From contig CARDPF010000072.1 in assembly GCA_948960675.1 (NCBI GenBank), positions 1 through 12,183 on the forward strand: DNA of 12,183 bases, read 5' to 3'. The notes beneath the pieces were generated by a model. The model did no database searches. It saw only the letters and a program-made list of their open reading frames with translations, and was not told where the DNA came from. Made by a program: the position numbers and the translations under genes. Within the stretch, counting starts at the first letter, position 1. Each line of letters opens with the position of its first letter. The DNA is from an uncultured Eisenbergiella sp. (GTDB taxonomy: Bacteria > Bacillota > Clostridia > Lachnospirales > Lachnospiraceae). This document shows positions 7,309 through 12,183 of the stretch, piece by piece.

Positions 7309-9663
7309 TCATTCCTGATAAAGATCCGCCGCCACCCAGAGCCAGCGCCCCGCAACCGTTGTCCAGACCTCCCGGTAGCAGGCAATGTTGGCCATGGGCC
7401 AATAGGGGATGTCCTCATCCTCCTGTGTCTGTGTCCCCACCGGCATTTCCCCTACCATTTCCCCCATCAGCGCGTTATATTGCTTTCCGAATCCACTGCC
7501 TTCCCCGTATATAAAAGAGTTTCCGAAGGGGTTTTTTCCCGCAATCCAGTACATCTGTCCCCTCGCAATCTCCGTCAGCCTTGCATCCTGCAGCGCTTTT
7601 CCCAACAGGGACGCGCTTTTTCCCATGGAAAGCAGTACCGCATTATTTCCCCGGTAAGAAAACCACACCGGGAAGTTTTTGATACAGTATCCTTCCCCAA
7701 GCGGTATCCCGTTCTCCAGCTGCTTTTTATAATGCGCCCGTTGTGCCGCAAAGTCCAGATGGGGATGCACCAGGTCAAAGGTCTCTTGGTCTTCCAGTTC
7801 CGTATCGCAGTAAATTCCGGAGGGAATCATGCCATACGGCGCCGCATACCCCATCAGTTCCTTCAAATAGGAAGCATATGCCAGCATGCCATCCCTCCAC
7901 TGCGCCGCGTCCGGATGCTGCCAAAATACTTCCAACGCCTTTGTCATGGCCTGTGCAAAAAGATGTTCCCTTGCCTGATGGCTAAAGTGTACAATCGTAC
8001 GGCAGCTTTCATCCCGGTAGAAAAACCCGCGGATCCCGCCTGCAACCCCGTCCCTCTCCTGACAGGCCAGCAGTTTTTTCATAAAACCTGCGCACGCTTC
8101 CTCCATTTCGTCCTGCCCGGTTTCTTTGTAAATACATGCGGCCGCCCAGGCTGCCGCCGCATAATGCTGCGATTCACAGGCATTATAAGTGTGCTCCCCA
8201 AAGGAAGGGCGAAGAATTCCCTCCGACCCAAAAACCTGCTGTGCAAACGCAAAGTCCTCTTTAGCGGCTTCCCTGCATTTCCACGCCAGTTCGGGATTGG
8301 TATCTGCAAAGGCCCCTGCCCCCGCCGCCTCCACGCCTGCCATAATGTAATTGTCAAAAGCATTCCGGTGCAGCCTTCCGGGTACGTCGTCAAAATTTCC
8401 CAGCAGATTATCCGTCCAGCGCCGGTGTCCAGCAGAACTTGCCCGGTATCCATCCCCAAAGCGCGTCCGCAACACAAAATCCATCCCCCACCCGGCTTCC
8501 TCTAAAAGCCTTAAGGACAACGCCCTATCCCCTTCTACCGCCTGTGCGCATTCCATAAGCGCATGTACGATTTCCGCCGTCTGCACCGTCTGCTGCGACA
8601 CGTCCGCCGCATCATGCCAGCCGCCCGCGTAAATCATGCGAACCCCATTGTGCTCCACAAAAACGTCCTGATGGCAGGTTCCGTGCTTTCCGGGTATGGG
8701 AAACCCGCACCGTTCACAAAAGAGAAAATTAATCACCCTCCACATCGCACTTTCCAAAATTTTTTCCCCGATCCGGAAAGGCTGTGTTACCTGGCCGCCG
8801 AATTTTAACCTGTAAGTTCCCTCCTTTTCGATCTCCGAAAAGTCCATGACCCCAAAATCGCCCAGGAAATTTTGTACCCGTCCAATTTCCTTCTCCAGAC
8901 AGACCTTACCCGTATCCGCACAAACCACGCAAAAACGCCGTTCCTTTGTATTGGCCACCGCCGTTTTCTCTCCGTGTGTCCAATAGCCGCTGGTGGAAAA
9001 AACCGCTTTCTCCTCCTCGCACTGCCATCCCTTCGTAACCTGCGGACGCACCACTTTCTGCATGCGGATATTTTTCAGTTCAAACCGCATCTCGTCGGAG
9101 GCGGTCAGTTCTTTTCCATATTTATGAAAACGGAAAAAAATCTTTGTAACCCTGTCGTGGACAATTTCCGTAATCGTCCATATTCTTTTGCACCAGCGCC
9201 CGTTGTCCAGCGCCACAGCGTTAAACCCTTCCCGCGAATAGCTGTCCGGTATTTTCACCTCCCCATCGTTTTCAAATCCCACCCGGACCATGGGACTATG
9301 GAGTCCGTCGCAGTCCGCCTTCATCTCAAAATAGATCTGATTGTATTCCGACAGATCCATCCCTCCCAAATCCAAATATACCGTATAATCCCCAAAAGTG
9401 GAATAGATGCCGTTTTGGTTTTCTGTCTCGGGCCAATGATCCTCCACGCTGTTGGTTTGAATCTGCAAGGTTCCCTCCGAAAAAATAATCCTCCCCTTTC
9501 CTTTTGCGCTCCACTTTTCTTCACTGGCGCCGTCCCACAAAACGAGTTCTTTTTCCGTCTCCCTCGCCAAAAGTTCCGCCTCCGCCCCTTTTTCCTCCTC
9601 CGCCTCCAGCGGATAATGGACATACAGGGTTTTCTCCAGCTGCCGTTTCAAATATTCCTCCAT
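7309..9663 (-). CDS. Glycoside hydrolase family 9-like protein with N-terminal beta domains, no signal peptide
   Basis: This 784-residue enzyme leads the operon. Residues about 35-205 form a beta-rich, carbohydrate-binding-like region. Residues about 206-300 resemble the Ig-like cellulase N-terminal domain (VFSTSGYWTHGEKTAV, then QPFRIGE). Residues 305-784 are a family 9 (alpha/alpha)6 domain. GGWHDAADVS (347-356) contains the catalytic-base aspartates Asp351 and Asp354, MYWIAGKNPFGNSFIYGEG (704-722) is a conserved C-terminal block, and Glu765 in CYREVWTT is the likely acid. The N-terminus MEEYLKRQLEK is charged, so the protein should stay in the cytoplasm and act on imported oligosaccharides, unlike secreted cellulases. 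GGAGG lies eight bases before the ATG. Family 9 also contains exo-beta-glucosaminidases; the active-site region differs enough from cellulases that I do not name a substrate. Confidence 0.88.
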   Translation of the reverse strand: MEEYLKRQLEKTLYVHYPLEAEEEKGAEAELLARETEKELVLWDGASEEKWSAKGKGRIIFSEGTLQIQTNSVEDHWPETENQNGIYSTFGDYTVYLDLGGMDLSEYNQIYFEMKADCDGLHSPMVRVGFENDGEVKIPDSYSREGFNAVALDNGRWCKRIWTITEIVHDRVTKIFFRFHKYGKELTASDEMRFELKNIRMQKVVRPQVTKGWQCEEEKAVFSTSGYWTHGEKTAVANTKERRFCVVCADTGKVCLEKEIGRVQNFLGDFGVMDFSEIEKEGTYRLKFGGQVTQPFRIGEKILESAMWRVINFLFCERCGFPIPGKHGTCHQDVFVEHNGVRMIYAGGWHDAADVSQQTVQTAEIVHALMECAQAVEGDRALSLRLLEEAGWGMDFVLRTRFGDGYRASSAGHRRWTDNLLGNFDDVPGRLHRNAFDNYIMAGVEAAGAGAFADTNPELAWKCREAAKEDFAFAQQVFGSEGILRPSFGEHTYNACESQHYAAAAWAAACIYKETGQDEMEEACAGFMKKLLACQERDGVAGGIRGFFYRDESCRTIVHFSHQAREHLFAQAMTKALEVFWQHPDAAQWRDGMLAYASYLKELMGYAAPYGMIPSGIYCDTELEDQETFDLVHPHLDFAAQRAHYKKQLENGIPLGEGYCIKNFPVWFSYRGNNAVLLSMGKSASLLGKALQDARLTEIARGQMYWIAGKNPFGNSFIYGEGSGFGKQYNALMGEMVGEMPVGTQTQEDEDIPYWPMANIACYREVWTTVAGRWLWVAADLYQE

Positions 9664-9701
9664 GTCATTCCCTCCATTTTGTCATTCATTTCCTCAACTC
9701 G

Positions 9702-9730
9702 ATATTACCATATTTATTGTTAGCTTTCAA
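9702..9730 (-). promoter_or_regulatory. Promoter of the glycosidase/D-amino-acid operon
   Basis: On the minus strand, TTGAAA (9725-9730) and TAATAT (9702-9707) are 17 bases apart, with TG one base before the -10 (TGGTAATAT). The start point would be near 9695, about 30 bases before the ATG at 9663. A nearby TATAAT on the same strand (9735-9740) has no -35 at the right distance. No operator could be recognised. Confidence 0.65.
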
Positions 9731-9811
9731 CCATATTATAATACTTTTATTTTTATTATTTTTATATAATCAAAACTTTATTCTGTTTTTTCTGGAATTT
9801 GCCAAAAAACC

Positions 9812-9955
9812 GTGCGCACTGCACACAAGTCCATCTCCCCCTGGGCAGGAAATGTAATTTCCTATCACATAAAAAAGTGTGCGCTTTGCGCACACGCCGC
9901 GTCGAGCGCGGTTGCCGGCAGGCAACTTTTTCTCTGCGCGCGAGTACGCATTACC
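9812..9955. repeat. Run of short GC-rich hairpins with one copy of a 20-nt repeat
   Basis: This gene-free stretch contains the palindrome GTGCGCAC (9812-9819) and four consecutive hairpins. They are AGGAAAT-GTA-ATTTCCT (9847-9863), GTGTGCGC-TTT-GCGCACAC (9877-9895), CCGCG-TCGAG-CGCGG (9897-9911) and GTTGCC-GGCA-GGCAAC followed by TTTTT (9911-9930). The motif TTTCCTATCACATAAAAAAG (9858-9877) recurs with one change in the hairpin at 9960-10002. The arrangement resembles repetitive extragenic sequence. The last hairpin could add to termination on the plus strand, but no plus-strand gene precedes it. Confidence 0.6.
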
Positions 9956-9959
9956 ATTC

Positions 9960-10002
9960 TTTTTTATGCGATAGGAAACAAAGTTTCCTATCGCATAAAA
10001 AA
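9960..10002. repeat. Perfect 20-bp inverted repeat
   Basis: The arms 9960-9979 and 9983-10002 are exact reverse complements around the loop AAA. Each arm carries the ATGCGATAGGAAA / TTTCCTATCGCAT motif and a six-base T or A run at its outer end, so it can act as a terminator-like hairpin on both strands. It stands directly downstream of the dehydrogenase terminator and shares its A/T run with it. It is a second and third copy of the 20-nt motif at 9858-9877. Confidence 0.75.
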
Positions 10003-10034
10003 GAACCGGAAATTCCACAAAAGAAATTTCCGGT
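9996..10034 (-). terminator. Rho-independent terminator of the alcohol dehydrogenase gene
   Basis: On the minus strand, ACCGGAAATT and AATTTCCGGT (10025-10034 and 10005-10014) form a 10-bp stem with a 10-base loop, followed by TCTTTTTTAT (to about 9996). It lies 31 bases after the stop codon of the dehydrogenase at 10065. Confidence 0.8.
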
Positions 10035-10064
10035 CCGGTACTTACCGTTCTTCCGTCCCGCAGC

Positions 10065-11084
10065 TTACACATCTATGATCACTTTCATCGCTTTATCTTT
10101 ACCCTCGATCAAATACCGGTAGGCATCCGCATACTGCCGGAACCCAAAATGCCCGGAAACCAGCACCTCCAAATTCACCCGCCCCTCATCCACCAGAGCG
10201 ATCGCGTCCAGATAATCCGCATTCCGGTACATCTGTGTCGTATGCAGCTTCAATTCCCTTGCCGCCAGCTGTGCCAAGTCCACACTGGCAAGCCCCCGAA
10301 ACACCGCAACCAGCACAATCACCCCGCCGGTGTCCGCATACTGTATCGCCTGCGCGATCGTCTCATTCGTCCCGGCACAGTCAAACACCACATCGGCCTT
10401 TTCACCCCCGAAGTTGTGCAGCAGGGCCTCTCCCAAACCGGCATCCGCCGTATTCACGCCAAATGTAATGCCGCTCTTTTTGGCAAATTCCAGACGCGCG
10501 TCGCTGATATCGGTGACCATCACTTTGGATGCCCCCATTCCCATTGCCACCTGCCCGGTAATAATCCCGATCGGCCCCGCCCCCAGCACAAGCACACTTT
10601 TTCCCGCCATGCTGCCTGCCTTCTTTACCGCATGAACCGCAACCGCCAAATGCTCTATCATGGTGCCTTCTTCATAACTTGTGTCCTGGGATAAAGTCGC
10701 TACCCGCTCCGCATCCACGGCAACGTATTCCTGCGCCATCCCCGGAATCTGAAAACCCATCACTTTTTTATTTTCACAAAGATTATATTTGCCTTCCACG
10801 CAATACCGGCAGCATCCGCAGGTAATCTGGGGCTGTACCGTCACCTTTTGTCCCACAAAAAGATTCTGCACGCCGCATCCCACCTCCACGATTTCCCCTG
10901 CGGCCTCCCTTCCCTGCGTTACCGGGTAAGCAATGGACGGGTACTTTCCTTCAAACACACGGATATCCGTACCGCAAATCCCGATTTTATGGATCCTGAT
11001 CAAAACCTGTCCCTCTTTTGCTTCCGGGACCGGAACCTCCCTGAATATTATACTGCCAGGCGCATTTACAACCTGCTGTAACAT
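10065..11084 (-). CDS. Zinc-type alcohol dehydrogenase (medium-chain dehydrogenase/reductase)
   Basis: This 339-residue cytoplasmic oxidoreductase probably converts a sugar alcohol, hydroxy acid or other secondary alcohol with NAD. GICGTD (35-40) contains catalytic-zinc ligand Cys37. Cys89, Cys92, Cys95 and Cys103 form the structural zinc lobe with family spacing. Glu144 in MIEHLAVAVHA matches the conserved ligand region. The Rossmann fold shows GAGPIG (168-173), with Asp192 at the end of the second strand, which favours NAD over NADP. The usual GHE motif reads GRE here: Arg59 replaces the histidine that normally binds catalytic zinc. I start at 11084 because AAAGGGGG precedes it by about eight bases; the ATG seven codons upstream lacks a properly spaced site. 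The gene is monocistronic, with its own promoter and terminator, so its link to the neighbouring operon is by position only. Confidence 0.9.
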   Translation of the reverse strand: MLQQVVNAPGSIIFREVPVPEAKEGQVLIRIHKIGICGTDIRVFEGKYPSIAYPVTQGREAAGEIVEVGCGVQNLFVGQKVTVQPQITCGCCRYCVEGKYNLCENKKVMGFQIPGMAQEYVAVDAERVATLSQDTSYEEGTMIEHLAVAVHAVKKAGSMAGKSVLVLGAGPIGIITGQVAMGMGASKVMVTDISDARLEFAKKSGITFGVNTADAGLGEALLHNFGGEKADVVFDCAGTNETIAQAIQYADTGGVIVLVAVFRGLASVDLAQLAARELKLHTTQMYRNADYLDAIALVDEGRVNLEVLVSGHFGFRQYADAYRYLIEGKDKAMKVIIDV

Positions 11085-11139
11085 TGCTGCATCCCCCTTT
11101 ATCATCCCCTATCGCCGCCACACAACAAACATCAAAAAG

Positions 11140-11168
11140 ATTATACACTCTTCACGCCCCTTTTTCAA
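11140..11168 (-). promoter_or_regulatory. Sigma-A promoter of the alcohol dehydrogenase gene
   Basis: On the minus strand, TTGAAA (11163-11168) and TATAAT (11140-11145) lie exactly 17 bases apart, a near-perfect consensus. The start would be near 11133, about 50 bases before the ATG at 11084. The insertion element begins 32 bases upstream of the -35 box, so the core promoter is intact but anything further upstream has been displaced. Confidence 0.8.
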
Positions 11169-11199
11169 TTCCAAATATGGGCTTGCCACGGAAATCAAG

Positions 11200-11648
11200 G
11201 AACGGTTGTTACTATTCACGGGCAATGTCATTAAGTTTAGCCATGGGTCCGGGCAGCATGCCGATAGGCTGGGGGCGGAAATTTAGCAGCAGGGCAGTCC
11301 TCTTGCCGGACAGGCGCATCCAAAACTGTACTAGGTACAGCATGCGCATGGTGGCATGTAAAACAGCGGAATTTCCCAAAACGACATTCCATTCCGACCG
11401 GAAAACGCGGACTGTTTGAGCGCAGCGAGTTTCCGCGCTTTCCGGTTGTTTGGAATGGAACGGCGTTTTGGTGAAATTCCCTGTTTTACATGTGAACATG
11501 CGCATGCTGTACCTAGTACAGTTTTGGATGCGCCTGCCCGGCAAGAGGACTGCCCTGCTGCTAAATTTCCATCCCCAGCCTATCGGCACGCTGCCCGGAT
11601 CCATGGCTAAACTTAATGACATTGGGCCGTGAATAGTAACGAACGGTT
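11200..11648. mobile_element. MITE-like fold-back element, 433 bp, with 8-bp target site duplication
   Basis: The element spans 11208-11640 and is one large palindrome. The arms (about 11208-11411 and 11431-11640) are reverse complements at roughly 93% identity by eye, joined by a loop of about 20 bases (GTTTGAGCGCAGCGAG). It starts GTTACTATTCACGG and ends CCGTGAATAGTAAC. An exact direct repeat, GAACGGTT, flanks it at 11200-11207 and 11641-11648, as expected from transposition. Apparent ORFs in the arms mirror each other on both strands, lack ribosome binding sites and resemble no transposase, so movement would need a transposase in trans. An 8-bp duplication is known from families such as IS66, IS256, ISL3 and IS1595; I cannot assign one. 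Within each arm is a smaller palindrome (CTGTAC-TAG-GTACAG). Confidence 0.85.
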
Positions 11649-11673
11649 TCCCGGCAGCCTGCGGGGGCGCACA

Positions 11674-11701
11674 ACGCGCCGGGCAGTTTTGCCCGGCGCG
11701 T
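11674..11701. terminator. Strong GC-rich hairpin downstream of the ABC transporter gene, probable terminator
   Basis: Arms 11674-11685 (ACGCGCCGGGCA) and 11690-11701 form a perfect 12-bp stem with loop GTTT. It lies 12 bases after the stop of the minus-strand ABC gene and is preceded on that strand by an A-rich stretch. The following T tract on the minus strand is weak (TTGT), so termination efficiency is uncertain. On the plus strand the stem is followed by GTTTTGGTTCTTTT. Confidence 0.6.
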
Positions 11702-11713
11702 GTTTTGGTTCTT

Positions 11714-12183
11714 TTACAGATTTACTACCCGGTCGAAAGCACCGGTTTTTTCTTTGGAAAATTGGTGGGAAACTACCAGTACCGTCCTGTCCGAAACAGC
11801 CAAGATCAAATCCTCGATTCTGTCGGCGGTTTCCCTATCCAGATTCGCCAGCGGCTCGTCCAGCACCAGCACGTCCGTTTTGCGCAGCAGGGCCCGTGCC
11901 AGGCAAATCCGCTTTTTCTCCCCGCCGGAAAAATTCGCGCCGCCTTCGGCCACCACAGTATCCAAGGCTTCCCGCTTTGCATACCGTTCCAGTCCGACAC
12001 TTTTTAACAGTTCCATCAGGCGGGCATCCTCCACATCCTGATACATGGTAAGGTTATTGCGCAGGGTATCGCAAAACAGAACCGCCTCCTGCCGCACCAC
12101 AGTGACACAACCGTAAGTGCTCCCATACCTTCCCACCGGCACACCGTCTACCGTGACCGTCCCCTTGTCCGGATCGTAATAGC
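11714..12183 (-). CDS. ABC transporter ATP-binding domain, exporter type (partial)
   Basis: The C-terminal 155 residues or so of an ABC protein are present; the start and Walker A lie beyond the right edge. The reading frame is open to the edge and begins YYDPDKGTVTVDGVPV, the stretch that follows Walker A in exporter-type (ABCB/MsbA-like) ATPases. Next come the Q-loop (VVRQEAVLFCDTLRNNL), the signature FSGGEKKRICLARALL, Walker B VLVLDEPLANLD with its catalytic glutamate, and the H-loop VLVVSHQF. The part upstream is probably a six-helix membrane domain fused to this ATPase. The protein stops at FDRVVNL, about 20 residues earlier than most relatives, which continue with a glycine-containing strand and an EEG.H motif. 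It is unrelated to the sugar importer, which would use an MsmX-like ATPase. A hairpin follows its stop. Confidence 0.88.
   Translation of the reverse strand, partial: YYDPDKGTVTVDGVPVGRYGSTYGCVTVVRQEAVLFCDTLRNNLTMYQDVEDARLMELLKSVGLERYAKREALDTVVAEGGANFSGGEKKRICLARALLRKTDVLVLDEPLANLDRETADRIEDLILAVSDRTVLVVSHQFSKEKTGAFDRVVNL

Noticed and set aside
6814..8505. Plus-strand ORF of 563 codons opposite the PLP enzyme and glycosidase genes
   Set aside because: It spans two real genes in antisense, has no start signals and its translation has no recognisable family.
9735..9740. TATAAT on the minus strand upstream of the glycosidase gene
   Set aside because: The region 17 bases upstream reads AAAAAT, with no -35 box; the TTGAAA-17-TAATAT pair closer to the gene is better.
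11212..11622. A minus-strand ORF of 136 codons and mirror ORFs on the plus strand within the palindrome
   Set aside because: The ORFs repeat the same peptide on both strands because the DNA is an inverted repeat. They have no ribosome binding site and no recognisable domain.

Overview
This window looks like a chromosomal piece from a Firmicute of class Clostridia, probably Lachnospiraceae. The reasons are strong AGGAGG-type ribosome binding sites, sigma-A promoters (TTGAAA-17-TATAAT), a lipoprotein solute-binding protein of the LipO/YtcQ kind with LplB/YtcP-type permeases, and AT-rich intergenic regions around moderately GC-rich genes. No rRNA, tRNA, CRISPR array or phage gene is visible.

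Layout. Positions 1-1992 (minus strand) hold a carbohydrate ABC importer permease pair and the first codons of a further gene. The second permease has an in-frame TGA at 326-328; its remaining 69 codons stay readable to 116, so it is a fresh nonsense mutation, a sequence error or a recoding event. A divergent promoter region follows, then the matching lipoprotein binding protein on the plus strand (2352-3980), closed by a bidirectional terminator (4014-4054).

Positions 4091-9663 (minus strand) form a tight four-gene operon read from a promoter at 9702-9730. In order of transcription it encodes a signal-less family 9 glycoside hydrolase, a D-serine dehydratase/D-threonine aldolase-type PLP enzyme, an N-acyl-D-amino-acid deacylase and a RidA-type enamine/imine deaminase. 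The last three make chemical sense together: release of a free D-amino acid, its PLP-dependent breakdown, and clearing of the reactive enamine. With the importer and the intracellular glycosidase, the locus may take in and dismantle a glycan or glycoconjugate carrying an N-acylated D-amino acid; this is inference.

Positions 9731-10064 hold a run of hairpins with a 20-nt motif present three times, plus the terminator of the next gene. Positions 10065-11084 encode a zinc-type alcohol dehydrogenase with its own promoter; its usual catalytic-zinc histidine is replaced by Arg. Between this promoter and the next gene sits a 433-bp near-perfect palindrome (11208-11640) flanked by an exact 8-bp direct repeat, GAACGGTT: a non-autonomous fold-back/MITE-like insertion. 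The window ends inside an exporter-type ABC ATPase (11714-12183, minus strand), preceded on its 3' side by a strong GC-rich hairpin.
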